Source of the DNA: an uncultured Flavobacteriales bacterium
Lineage (GTDB): Bacteria > Bacteroidota > Bacteroidia > Flavobacteriales_G > Salibacteraceae
Direction of reading: 5' to 3'
Assembly (NCBI GenBank): GCA_913020435.1
Contig: CAJVZZ010000017.1
Span: forward strand, 1 to 64,000
Length of the DNA stretch: 64,000 nt
Positions within the stretch are counted from its first letter, which is position 1, and the number at the start of each line of letters is the position of its first letter. Position numbers and translations under genes: made by a program. A model generated the notes under the pieces. The model was given only the letters and a program-made list of their open reading frames with translations. It did not search any database and was not told where the DNA came from. Shown one piece after another: positions 34,419 through 42,699 of the stretch.

Positions 34419-37292
34419 ATGAAAATGAATAAAATACTCAGTATTCTGCTTCTTATTTTTTCAATGACGACTGTATTTGCACAGCAAAAACAGGGTTTTG
34501 TAAGAGGTAATATTTTAGATGGCGACTTTGGAGGTGCACTAATTGGCGCTACTATTTCTCTTACAGATAATCCTAGTAAAGGAACAATTGCAGATTTAGA
34601 TGGCAACTTTTCTCTTCCATTAGATCCAGGACCTTATAAAATTAATGTTTCTTTTATTTCATATGCGACGCAAACCTTCGATGTTGAGGTCAAGTCAGGC
34701 GAAGTTGCTATCTTAGATGCTACGCTTTCATCTGCAGCTGAAGAACTTTCTGCTTATACAGTTGAAGCAAAAGTTCGAAGAACGTCTGAAATAGCTATGC
34801 TGATGGATATGAAAAAGGCAAGTAACGTTACCGATGGTATGTCTGCTCAAACATTCAGAAAAGTAGGGGATAGCGATCTTGGTGGTGCTATGAAAAGAGT
34901 AACTGGTGTAACGGTTCAAGATGGAAAACATGTTTATGTGCGTGGACTTGGAGATAGATATACAAAAACTACGCTCAACGGAATGGCAATCCCAGGATTA
35001 GACCCAGATAAGAATTCTGTTCAAATTGATATTTTCCCAACAAATGTTCTGGAAAACGTAAGTGTGTCTAAAACATTTACACCTGAATTAGATGGAGACT
35101 TTGCCGGAGGATTAATTGATGTGGTTACCAAAAAGTTTCCTGATGAAAAAGCAACTCAGATTAGCATTGGAATGACCTACGTGCCTGGAATGCATTTTAA
35201 CAACGACTATGTACTTTACAATACAGGAAAAATGGATTGGGCTGGTTATGATGATGGATCTAGAAAACTAGGAATTGGAAAAACCACACAAATACCGAAT
35301 TCAGTTTTGAATGATGAAAATTTAGAGTCAGTAACTAGAAATTTTAATTCTCAATTAGCAACAAAGAGTAAAACCGCATTACCAAACGGTTCATTTGCCT
35401 TCAGCCATGGAAATCAAATAAATACAGTTGATGATCGAACTTTTGGATACAACGTAGTATTCAACTACAGAAACGAAACAACATTTTATGAGGAGTTTGA
35501 ATCAAATGATTACTTAAAGAATGTTGACCTTTCTAATCCTGAAATGCAAGCGCAAAGAACAAGAGTTGGTCCTATTGGTAAAAACAATGTGCTTTGGAGT
35601 GGCTTAGTAACCGGATCATACAAAAAAGGAAAAAGTGCGTATTCCGTGACCCTACTAAATACTCAGGGCGGAGAGTCTACAGCATCAAGACGAATTAATA
35701 AGGATGTAGAGCAAAATCAAGCGGTTTTAATAGAAGATATTTTGACTTATCAACAGAGAACATTGTCTACAGTTATGTTTAACGGTAAGCACAAGTTTGG
35801 TTTTGTAGAAGTTGATTGGGGTAATGCAAGTTCATACTCACGAGTTTATGACCCTGATTTTAGAGAAACAAAAATTTCTATAACAGATGGTGACACTACT
35901 TTGTCTACAGGAACAGGCGCAGGAATACAGCGTTTTTGGAGAGATTTAACTGAGTTCAATAATTCATCAAAAGTGGATGTAAAAATGGAGTTCTCTGACA
36001 ACTTCACATTGAAGACAGGAGCTGTAGCGACATTAAAATTTAGAGATTTTGAAACTCAAAATTTCAAACATAGACCGGTAAACCTTAGTGATGTATCTAT
36101 AGATCCAGATTGGTATTTACAAGAAGAAAATGTTTGGCAAGCTTCAAATGATCCTGCTGAATCGTCATCGGGAACCTATACAATTGGAAATTTTCAACCT
36201 GCAAATCAGTATACCTCCAGACAAAATTTATTTGCAGGTTATATTGCTGCTGAACAACGAGTATTTAAGAAGTTAAGATTGATATACGGCGTCCGATTAG
36301 AGCAGGTTAGTATGTATTATACAGGTGAAAATAATACGGGTTCTATTGTTTACAACGACACGAATACCCTTAATGAATTAAATATTCTTCCTTCTTTAAA
36401 TACAGTTTATGAATTATCTGATAAAATGAACTTAAGAGCAGCGGCAAATAGAACAGTTGCGAGACCGACATTTAAAGAGAAATCAATTGCACAGATATAT
36501 GACCCAATAACAAAAAGAACATTTGAAGGGAATATTGATTTAGAGCAAACCTCTATCAACAACTTTGATTTACGTTGGGAGTATTTTTTATCGTCTAAGG
36601 AGTTGATTTCTATTGCAGGTTTTTACAAACAGTTTGATGGTCATATTGAAATGGTTTCTTATCTGGTTAGCCCAGATAACATTAAACCAAGAAATAGTGG
36701 AAGCGCAGAGGTTTTTGGTGCTGAGTTTGAAGTAAGAAAAGCGATTATAAAATCAAAAGATTCAAGTGAATCATTTTTTAATAAGCATTTGAGTAGATTT
36801 TTTGTTTCGGCAAACTTTTCATTAGTTCAATCTAGAGTGGATATGAATAGCGTTTTTGCCGATGATGGTGTTGGCGAAGAAGTATTGACAGAATTAGAGG
36901 TAAGAAGAAATAATGCTAGAGATGGGGAAGTAGTTTCAGATTTCAGACCAATGTCAGGACAATCTCCATATGCAATTAATATTGTTCTTTCTTACGACTT
37001 ACCAGATAATTCAACTAGTGTAGCGTTATCCTACAATGTACAAGGAGAACAATTGACAATAATTGGTTCAGGTAGAGTTCCAGATATATATACTGCATCG
37101 TTCAATAGTTTAAATTTCAATGCATACCGTAAGTTCGGAGAAAAACAAAATCACAGGGTTACGTTAAGCGCCAGAAATTTACTGGATGATGATAGAACAC
37201 TATATTATAAATCGTATGGAGCGGAAACCCAAATTTTCACTTCGTTTAATCCGGGTGTTGGTATTGGAGTAAAATATACTTACACTTTCTAA
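34419..37292 (+). CDS. TonB-dependent outer-membrane receptor
   Basis: 957-residue outer-membrane transporter. Signal peptide MKMNKILSILLLIFSMTTVFAQ; a carboxypeptidase regulatory-like beta domain at about 24-112 (GFVRGNILDGDFGGALIGAT); a plug at about 130-240 (DLGGAMKRVTGVTVQDG, YVRGLGDRYTKTTLNGMAIPG); then a C-terminal barrel ending in an aromatic Phe (VGIGVKYTYTF). It takes up an unknown ligand using the proton motive force through TonB. It is not a SusC type because no SusD partner follows; the upstream surface lipoprotein may fill a similar ligand-capture role. A two-component system is divergent from the pair. A strong terminator follows. Confidence 0.92.
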   Translation: MKMNKILSILLLIFSMTTVFAQQKQGFVRGNILDGDFGGALIGATISLTDNPSKGTIADLDGNFSLPLDPGPYKINVSFISYATQTFDVEVKSGEVAILDATLSSAAEELSAYTVEAKVRRTSEIAMLMDMKKASNVTDGMSAQTFRKVGDSDLGGAMKRVTGVTVQDGKHVYVRGLGDRYTKTTLNGMAIPGLDPDKNSVQIDIFPTNVLENVSVSKTFTPELDGDFAGGLIDVVTKKFPDEKATQISIGMTYVPGMHFNNDYVLYNTGKMDWAGYDDGSRKLGIGKTTQIPNSVLNDENLESVTRNFNSQLATKSKTALPNGSFAFSHGNQINTVDDRTFGYNVVFNYRNETTFYEEFESNDYLKNVDLSNPEMQAQRTRVGPIGKNNVLWSGLVTGSYKKGKSAYSVTLLNTQGGESTASRRINKDVEQNQAVLIEDILTYQQRTLSTVMFNGKHKFGFVEVDWGNASSYSRVYDPDFRETKISITDGDTTLSTGTGAGIQRFWRDLTEFNNSSKVDVKMEFSDNFTLKTGAVATLKFRDFETQNFKHRPVNLSDVSIDPDWYLQEENVWQASNDPAESSSGTYTIGNFQPANQYTSRQNLFAGYIAAEQRVFKKLRLIYGVRLEQVSMYYTGENNTGSIVYNDTNTLNELNILPSLNTVYELSDKMNLRAAANRTVARPTFKEKSIAQIYDPITKRTFEGNIDLEQTSINNFDLRWEYFLSSKELISIAGFYKQFDGHIEMVSYLVSPDNIKPRNSGSAEVFGAEFEVRKAIIKSKDSSESFFNKHLSRFFVSANFSLVQSRVDMNSVFADDGVGEEVLTELEVRRNNARDGEVVSDFRPMSGQSPYAINIVLSYDLPDNSTSVALSYNVQGEQLTIIGSGRVPDIYTASFNSLNFNAYRKFGEKQNHRVTLSARNLLDDDRTLYYKSYGAETQIFTSFNPGVGIGVKYTYTF

Positions 37293-37316
37293 TTTGATAT
37301 TACATCACATTTCAAT

Positions 37317-37353
37317 AAAAAAATGCCATTGTAGTTTGTAAGGGCATTTTTTT
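37317..37353 (+). terminator. Intrinsic terminator after the TonB receptor
   Basis: 11-bp stem AAAAAAATGCC with GGCATTTTTTT, 15-nt loop; A- and T-rich outer ends make it potentially bidirectional. Confidence 0.8.
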
Positions 37354-37550
37354 GATAAACGATATACTAAAACAACGTAAAAGTCATAAGGTGTTTTTGC
37401 TGTTTTCTTATTGATAATACCCGGAATGATTTCTTGTTAAAATGAAAGAAAAAAATTTCAGGTATTAGGCGGTATGCCAGTAATAAATTGATTGAGATAC
37501 AATATTGAATATTTTGAATCTCAATTGTACAGTTATAGCTGGGTTTTTTA
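37354..37550. other. Intergenic region before the T9SS gene
   Basis: AT-rich, no reading frame or repeat recognised. Together with the terminator and following promoter it makes up the 316-nt gap. Confidence 0.4.
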
Positions 37551-37582
37551 TTTGGTGAAAGTATGATTTTTCAGTATTTTCG
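37551..37582 (+). promoter_or_regulatory. Promoter of the T9SS type A gene
   Basis: TTTG at 37551-37554, 20-nt spacer, TATTTTCG at 37575-37582 (one mismatch to TAnnTTTG). Start codon 27 nt downstream. Confidence 0.5.
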
Positions 37583-37608
37583 GTTCTTCAAATCATGAAA
37601 AACTCACT

Positions 37609-38640
37609 ATGAAAACACTTTTAATTCTTTTTTCTATTTTGATTCCAACATTTTTGATTGGACAAGTAACGCTTGATTCAGCCTCTATTATCCCAGGTAT
37701 TGGTACAAAAGTAGATTATTACATTATGAACAATTCTGCGACTTTTGCTGGGCCAGGAAATGCAGGTACTAAGGAAGTTTGGGATTTCTCAAAAATGACA
37801 ATAGGCGATTCCACAGACCTTGAGTTTGAAGCTGTTCAAGGTGGATTTCAAGCGGACCCAAGTAACACTAATTTGTGTGAGCAATACACTGGATTTAATG
37901 GTGTACGGGTTCAATATAAGTCTACTCCAGCTGATTTATACATAATGGGAAACAGAAACGGATTAGTTCAGACGAGCTATGGAAAGGACAGTTTATTAAA
38001 GTTCAAGTTTCCTGTAGCTTATAATAACACCAATACTACAGGATATTATTTCGACGGTGGCACTAGGTTTCGTCCAAATCAAAGGAGGGGTGAATACAAG
38101 ACCACTGTTGATGGTTGGGGTGCTATTCTTTTACCATTTGGAGGTTTAAATGAAATCCTTAGAGTGAAAATTGAAGAGACATATAATGATACTTCTACGT
38201 TTTTAGGAACCGAGACCATAATAGCATATTCTAGTACCACCTATGAGTTTTGGCAAAAAGGAACTGGGAGTTATGTAATGAGTATTAAATATGCAGATGA
38301 AGATGGGGATTTAGATACAATTGTCACCTATAGAAAACAAGATCAGGTTATCATTTCACCAGTTGATACTTCAACTGAAGACACCACCTCAATAATTGAA
38401 ATTCAAACAAAAAAGACACTTCAATTATTTCCAAATCCAGCTTCAACACAGATTAAAGTTTTAGGAAATGATATTGCTGCGAATACTAAAGTCCATATTT
38501 CTAATATGAGTGGAAGTATTTATGAAGTTTTGGAGTTTAATTCTGGGGAATTTGATATTTTAGAATTACCAAAAGGAATTTACTTTCTCATGATAGAAGG
38601 TGATGAGTATCTGCCTATTCGATTTATAAAACAGAATTAA
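37609..38640 (+). CDS. T9SS type A sorting domain protein
   Basis: 343-residue secreted protein. Signal peptide MKTLLILFSILIPTFLIG; residues 20-255 are a beta-rich domain of unknown family beginning QVTLDSASIIPGIGTKVDYY, with a conserved-looking GTKEVWDFSKM segment. Residues 270-343 are a T9SS type A sorting domain (LQLFPNPASTQIKVLG, then LPKGIYFLMIEG). Exported by Sec then T9SS. Own promoter and own terminator, so it is a separate unit from the TonB receptor. No catalytic motif recognised; function unknown. Confidence 0.85.
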   Translation: MKTLLILFSILIPTFLIGQVTLDSASIIPGIGTKVDYYIMNNSATFAGPGNAGTKEVWDFSKMTIGDSTDLEFEAVQGGFQADPSNTNLCEQYTGFNGVRVQYKSTPADLYIMGNRNGLVQTSYGKDSLLKFKFPVAYNNTNTTGYYFDGGTRFRPNQRRGEYKTTVDGWGAILLPFGGLNEILRVKIEETYNDTSTFLGTETIIAYSSTTYEFWQKGTGSYVMSIKYADEDGDLDTIVTYRKQDQVIISPVDTSTEDTTSIIEIQTKKTLQLFPNPASTQIKVLGNDIAANTKVHISNMSGSIYEVLEFNSGEFDILELPKGIYFLMIEGDEYLPIRFIKQN

Positions 38641-38661
38641 TTAAGATTTTAATTAAAAATC

Positions 38662-38696
38662 AAAACCTCGTGTACCTTTGTTTACGAGGTTTTTTT
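38662..38696 (+). terminator. Terminator of the T9SS type A gene
   Basis: 10-bp stem AAAACCTCGT (38662-38671) with ACGAGGTTTT (38684-38693), 12-nt loop, T-tract of seven. Its loop contains the next gene's -7 element. Confidence 0.85.
38673..38680 (+). promoter_or_regulatory. -7 element of the YqaA-like gene inside a terminator loop
   Basis: TACCTTTG, exact TAnnTTTG match, lies wholly in the loop of the preceding terminator. Predicted start of transcription is about 38687, roughly 30 nt before the ATG at 38716. Confidence 0.5.
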
Positions 38697-38715
38697 ATGA
38701 CCATTATTTTTCTAT

Positions 38716-39156
38716 ATGATGTTTCTTGACCCAGCTCTTTGGGCTTTATTTCTGAATTCGTTTCTGGCAGCGACCATTCTTCCGATTGGTTCAGAACCCT
38801 ATTTGACGGGCCTTATTCTTACCGATTATCCTCCAATTCAATGTTTAGTTTATGCTTCGATTGGAAATACGCTTGGAGGAATTACATCCTTTTATTTCGG
38901 AAGATTAGGTAAGTGGGATTGGATAGAAAAATACTTGAAAATTAAAAGAGAAAAGGTGGAAAGCTTTAGTGCTAGAGTTAATCGCTATGGAGTTTGGACT
39001 GCTTTCTTAACTTGGTTGCCCTTTATTGGAGACCCTATTGCGGTTGCATTGGGTTTCTTTAGAGTAAAGGCTATTCCGGTATTTATTTTAATGTTTTTAG
39101 GAAAGACTTTGAGGTATGCGGGATTGATTTACATTGTTCAGCAAGGGGTGAGTTGA
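38716..39156 (+). CDS. YqaA-like small membrane protein (DedA-related)
   Basis: 146-residue inner-membrane protein of the YqaA family, related to SNARE-associated/DedA (VTT) proteins. It starts MMFLDPALWALFLNSFLAATILPIGSE and has the family features SIGNTLGGITSFYFGRLGKW and LTWLPFIGDPIAVALGFFRV, with four hydrophobic segments. DedA relatives flip lipids such as undecaprenyl phosphate; for YqaA this is unproven. Its last 19 nt overlap the convergent methyltransferase gene. Start could also be the second ATG at 38719. Confidence 0.85.
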   Translation: MMFLDPALWALFLNSFLAATILPIGSEPYLTGLILTDYPPIQCLVYASIGNTLGGITSFYFGRLGKWDWIEKYLKIKREKVESFSARVNRYGVWTAFLTWLPFIGDPIAVALGFFRVKAIPVFILMFLGKTLRYAGLIYIVQQGVS

Positions 39157-39770
39157 AGTGTTAAAACTAAATCCTTATAATACTTTTTACCGAGTTTCCT
39201 TTTTTTAATAATACTCAGTTTTTCTGATGCAAAAAGTGAATAGAATTCAGGAAGCGAAGCACGCTCAGTAGCTCCAACTGAATTGAAAATCAAATACATG
39301 AAATTAATCAAAGCTTTCTGAAATTTTGATGAGTTATTTGAAAAATCAGTAATCATTATAAAGCCTTTTTTTTGCAGAATAGACTTGGTTTTATGTAATA
39401 AATTATGACAATTAATTTCACTAAACAAGTCCAATATAAACGGAAGAACTACTAAATCAAACTTCTGATTTGTATCCCACTCAAAAATGCTTTTACATTT
39501 AAAATCGACCCTTTTTTGGTCTTGAGTTGAAACTCTCTTTTCAGAAAGTTCAATCATTTTTGAGGAAGATTCGACGTAGGTTATCCTAGTTGTTGGGTAT
39601 TGGTTCAAACAAAAAGACAAAAGTTCTCCACTGCCACCGCCAACGATTAAAATTTGCGCAGGGTCAAGTTTTTTGGTAAGAAAATGTGTCTGTGCTTTAA
39701 AAAGCAAATCTCCAAAAACCAGTTTCACAAAAAACAGGTAATATGGAGCTATAAGGTTGTATCCATTCAT
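39138..39770 (-). CDS. Class I SAM-dependent methyltransferase
   Basis: 210-residue Rossmann-fold methyltransferase. SAM-binding motif I is ILIVGGGSGELL (about 40-51), followed by an acidic motif II (YVESSSKMIELSE) and a motif around LVVLPFILDLF. Substrate not predictable. A -7 element TAACTTTG lies about 31 nt upstream on the minus strand. It is convergent with, and overlaps by 19 nt, the YqaA-like gene. Confidence 0.85.
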   Translation of the reverse strand: MNGYNLIAPYYLFFVKLVFGDLLFKAQTHFLTKKLDPAQILIVGGGSGELLSFCLNQYPTTRITYVESSSKMIELSEKRVSTQDQKRVDFKCKSIFEWDTNQKFDLVVLPFILDLFSEINCHNLLHKTKSILQKKGFIMITDFSNNSSKFQKALINFMYLIFNSVGATERASLPEFYSLFASEKLSIIKKRKLGKKYYKDLVLTLQLTPC

Positions 39771-39801
39771 TTTTCTATGCGGTTTCGAGGTTTCTCAAAA
39801 C

Positions 39802-39809
39802 CAAAGTTA
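39802..39809 (-). promoter_or_regulatory. -7 element TAACTTTG of the methyltransferase gene
   Basis: Exact TAnnTTTG match on the minus strand, 31 nt before the ATG at 39770. Confidence 0.45.
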
Positions 39810-39831
39810 TGAACAGTGTAAAAGGCCGATT

Positions 39832-40002
39832 TTATACAAAAAGATGTTCTAGATCGTCTTTTGAGTAACGATACTTCTCTTTTAATTCGTCTTCACGAAT
39901 AAATTTGAATGCATCATTATTCAGTAGTAAAAAGTTACTTTTTCCCTTTTGTGCTTTAGCTTTCTTTCGATTTTTAAAGTTTGTAATTCGTTTTAAGGTC
40001 AT
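39832..40002 (-). CDS. Small basic protein, 56 residues
   Basis: ATG at 40002 opens a 56-codon frame ending with TAA at 39834-39832. The product begins MTLKRITNFKNRKKAKAQKG, a very basic first third, then becomes acidic-amphipathic (FKFIREDELKEKYRYSKDDL). It has no signal or membrane segment. Support comes from context: it fills a 266-nt gap otherwise empty, ATG to stop is uninterrupted, and a good promoter (TTG, 20-nt spacer, TACTTTTG) sits 17 nt upstream, inside the 3' end of hemL. The basic region suggests nucleic-acid or ribosome binding, which is inference only. No family recognised. Confidence 0.6.
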   Translation of the reverse strand: MTLKRITNFKNRKKAKAQKGKSNFLLLNNDAFKFIREDELKEKYRYSKDDLEHLFV

Positions 40003-40019
40003 TGATGTTTAATTTGCTG

Positions 40020-40050
40020 CAAAAGTAGCGATTAAATCAATGTAAGTCAA
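40020..40050 (-). promoter_or_regulatory. Promoter of the 56-residue protein gene
   Basis: On the minus strand TTG (40050-40048), 20-nt spacer, TACTTTTG (40027-40020), exact -7 consensus. It overlaps the end of hemL. Confidence 0.5.
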
Positions 40051-41329
40051 GCACTTGCTTCAGTCCGGTGTTAATAATTTTCGCACTTTTTGTTAAATCT
40101 TCAACAGTGTGAGCTTCCGATACAAAACCGACCTCATATCCAGAAGGGCCCATATAAACTCCATTTTCTAAAATGTAGCTATACAACTCCTTGAAGAAAT
40201 CCATTTTAGCACTATCAATTTCATCTGCTTTTGTGACTCTATTCGAGCTAAATGTTAACCAAAATATGGAGCCGGCTTGCTGCATATGAAATCCAGATGC
40301 TGCAGGAATTCCTTCTGTTACTTTTTCAATGAAAAAGGCGGTTTTCTCCTCTAAGTCTTTGTAGAAATTTGGTTTTAAGCATTGCTCTAAAGTTGCTTTT
40401 CCCGAACTCATTGCAACAGGATTTCCAGATAATGTTCCAGCTTGGTAAACAGGCCCGTCAGGAGCAACGCAAGACATGACTTTTTTACTTGCTCCGTAAG
40501 CTCCAACTGGCAATCCACCACCAATAATTTTTCCGTAAGTGATAATGTCAGGCTGAATATTGTATAATCCTGCTGCTCCTTCAAAACCAACTCTAAACCC
40601 ACTAATTACTTCATCAAAAATCAAAAGGATGTCATTGTCTTTTGTTATTTTTCTCAGGAAGTTGAGGTACTCAACATCCTGAACTAATAATCCATTATTC
40701 GCTGGAATGGGTTCAATAATAATACACGCTAAATCATGGCCATGTTCTGCGATTGCTTGTTCAATGGCCTCTTTGTTATTTAAAGGAGCTACTAGTGTTT
40801 CATTTACATAAGCTTCTGGAATTCCCGCTGAAGAGGAAGTTCCTAAGGTCACCAATCCTGAACCAGCATTAACTAATAAAGCATCTAAATGGCCATGATA
40901 GCAACCTTCAAATTTTAAGATTTTGTTTTTGCCAGAATAACCTCTAGCGACTCGAACTGCAGACATCACCGCCTCGGTTCCTGAACTAGTAAATCGAATT
41001 TTTTCTATGAAGCGGTTATTCGAAATGATTAAATCACCCAATTCATTTTCGAGTTGAGTTGGGGCTCCAAAAGAAGTCCCCTTGTCTAGCGCTGCAACAA
41101 TCGAATCTCGAACTCCTCTATGATTATGACCTAGAATTAAAGGTCCCCATGAGCAGCAAAAATCAATGTATTCGTTTCCATCAACGTCGTAAATATGACA
41201 CCCATCTCCTCTATCAATAAATATCGGATCACCTTTAACTGATCGAAATGCACGCACGGGTGAGTTAACTCCACCTGGGAATAAATCTATTGCTTTCGAA
41301 TATAGTTTATCTGAATTTTCTCTAATCAT
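40037..41329 (-). CDS. hemL: Glutamate-1-semialdehyde 2,1-aminomutase
   Basis: PLP enzyme that converts glutamate-1-semialdehyde to 5-aminolevulinate, the C5 route to haem. 430 residues from ATG 41329, the usual length. A longer frame opens at TTG 41380, but that codon lies in the -7 promoter element, so it is rejected. Features: LFPGGVNSPVRAF (16-28), TSSGTEAVMSAVRVARG (114-130), EGCYHGHLD (141-149), FDEVISGFR (238-246) and the Schiff-base Lys267 in TYGKIIGGGLPVGAYG. It is divergent from kynU, with overlapping promoters. Confidence 0.96.
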   Translation of the reverse strand: MIRENSDKLYSKAIDLFPGGVNSPVRAFRSVKGDPIFIDRGDGCHIYDVDGNEYIDFCCSWGPLILGHNHRGVRDSIVAALDKGTSFGAPTQLENELGDLIISNNRFIEKIRFTSSGTEAVMSAVRVARGYSGKNKILKFEGCYHGHLDALLVNAGSGLVTLGTSSSAGIPEAYVNETLVAPLNNKEAIEQAIAEHGHDLACIIIEPIPANNGLLVQDVEYLNFLRKITKDNDILLIFDEVISGFRVGFEGAAGLYNIQPDIITYGKIIGGGLPVGAYGASKKVMSCVAPDGPVYQAGTLSGNPVAMSSGKATLEQCLKPNFYKDLEEKTAFFIEKVTEGIPAASGFHMQQAGSIFWLTFSSNRVTKADEIDSAKMDFFKELYSYILENGVYMGPSGYEVGFVSEAHTVEDLTKSAKIINTGLKQVLDLH

Positions 41330-41362
41330 GGCTTTGAAGTCCTTTTGTTTATTAGGCTTTAC

Positions 41363-41370
41363 TAATTTTG
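41363..41370 (+). promoter_or_regulatory. -7 element TAATTTTG of kynU
   Basis: Exact TAnnTTTG match 45 nt before the kynU ATG; TTTG at 41344-41347 is a possible -33 element with a short 15-nt spacer. The predicted start (about 41377) lies next to the hemL -7 element on the other strand. Confidence 0.55.
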
Positions 41371-41377
41371 AGGTTTG

Positions 41378-41385
41378 CAAAAATA
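41378..41385 (-). promoter_or_regulatory. -7 element TATTTTTG of hemL
   Basis: Exact TAnnTTTG match on the minus strand, 48 nt before the hemL ATG; a possible -33 TTTG is at 41404-41401. It faces the kynU -7 element with 7 nt between them. Confidence 0.55.
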
Positions 41386-41415
41386 ACCTTATTAAGAGGA
41401 CAAAAAAGTAGTCAA

Positions 41416-42696
41416 ATGGATTTCAGATGGGACAAAAATTTTGCTAAAGAATTAGATAAGAGCGATGAATTAAGCGTTTATCGCAATGAATTTATTTTTC
41501 CTCAGCACGATGGAGAAAACTGTATATATCTCACAGGAAACAGTTTGGGGTTGCAGCCAAAAGGTGCAAAAGCTGCATTGCAGCAAGAGTTAGATGACTG
41601 GGGAAAATATGGCGTGGAGGGTCATTTCGAAGCTAAGAATCCTTGGTTTGCTTATCATGAAATGTTTGCTGACCCACTTTCTGAAATAGTTGGCGCAAAA
41701 CCAATGGAAGTCGTGGCGATGAATGGGTTGACCACGAATTTGCACTTAATGATGGTTTCCTTCTACCGTCCAACAAAGGAACGATTCAAAATAATTTGCG
41801 AAGGAAAAGCTTTTCCTTCTGATCAGTATGCACTTGAGACACAAGTTAAGCATCATGGATTAAAGCCTGATGACGTCTTGGTTGAACTTGAGCCAAGAGA
41901 AGGAGAGCATACCATAAGAACTGAAGATGTTTTAAAAGCCATAGAAGAAGTTGGGTCTGAATTGGCATTGGTAATGATCGGTGGAGTGAATTACTACACA
42001 GGTCAAGTTTTCGATATGAAAACCATTACCGAAGCGGGTCAAAGACAAGGAGCTTATGTTGGCTGGGATTTAGCACATGGAGCGGGAAATGTTCCGCTTG
42101 AACTCCACGATTGGAATGTTGATTTCGCTTGCTGGTGTTCTTACAAATACTTGAACTCTGGTCCAGGAAGTATTGCTGGAGTTTTTGTTCATGAAAGACA
42201 TTGCAATAATCCTGAACTTCCAAGATTTGCTGGTTGGTGGGGTCACGATAAGGAAACGCGGTTTTTAATGGAAAAAGGATTTAACCCAATTCGTTCAGCA
42301 GAATCTTGGCAGTTGAGTAACGCTCCCGTTTTGGCAATGGCAGTGCATAAAGTAGCAATTGATTTACATTCTAAAATAGGAATGAAAGCCTTGCGTGAAA
42401 AGTCACAAAAACTGACGCGTTTTCTTGAGTTTTGCATTGAGCAAGTTTCCGAAAATCACTCGAATGCAATATTTGAAATTATAACTCCAAGCAATCCTGA
42501 AGAAAGAGGTGCTCAATTATCTATACTGGTTCATGGTAAAGGAAAGCAGCTTTTTGATTATTTGACAAAAAACGGAGTAATTGCTGATTGGAGAGAGCCA
42601 AATGTTATTCGAATTGCTCCTGTTCCAATTTATAATTCGTTTGAAGATTGCTATCGGTTCTCAGAAGTTTTAAATTCGGCTGTTGAATCCGAATAA
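41416..42696 (+). CDS. kynU: Kynureninase
   Basis: PLP enzyme that cleaves 3-hydroxykynurenine (or kynurenine) to 3-hydroxyanthranilate (or anthranilate) and alanine. 426 residues from ATG 41416; an upstream TTG at 41368 lies in the promoter and is rejected. Key segments: LTGNSLGLQP (39-48), GVEGHFEAKNPW (66-77), PLP-contacting Asp218 and His221 in GWDLAHGAGN, and Schiff-base Lys244 in WCSYKYLNSGPG. With kmo 700 nt downstream it supplies two consecutive steps of tryptophan breakdown, in many bacteria leading to NAD. First gene of the operon; divergent from hemL. Confidence 0.95.
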   Translation: MDFRWDKNFAKELDKSDELSVYRNEFIFPQHDGENCIYLTGNSLGLQPKGAKAALQQELDDWGKYGVEGHFEAKNPWFAYHEMFADPLSEIVGAKPMEVVAMNGLTTNLHLMMVSFYRPTKERFKIICEGKAFPSDQYALETQVKHHGLKPDDVLVELEPREGEHTIRTEDVLKAIEEVGSELALVMIGGVNYYTGQVFDMKTITEAGQRQGAYVGWDLAHGAGNVPLELHDWNVDFACWCSYKYLNSGPGSIAGVFVHERHCNNPELPRFAGWWGHDKETRFLMEKGFNPIRSAESWQLSNAPVLAMAVHKVAIDLHSKIGMKALREKSQKLTRFLEFCIEQVSENHSNAIFEIITPSNPEERGAQLSILVHGKGKQLFDYLTKNGVIADWREPNVIRIAPVPIYNSFEDCYRFSEVLNSAVESE

Positions 42697-42699
42697 AAT

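Noticed and set aside
41330-41380. Longer hemL start at TTG 41380
   Set aside because: The TTG lies within the hemL -7 element, upstream of the predicted transcription start, and ATG 41329 gives the normal family length.
41368-41415. Longer kynU start at TTG 41368
   Set aside because: The TTG is the end of the kynU -7 element TAATTTTG; ATG 41416 gives the standard N-terminus.
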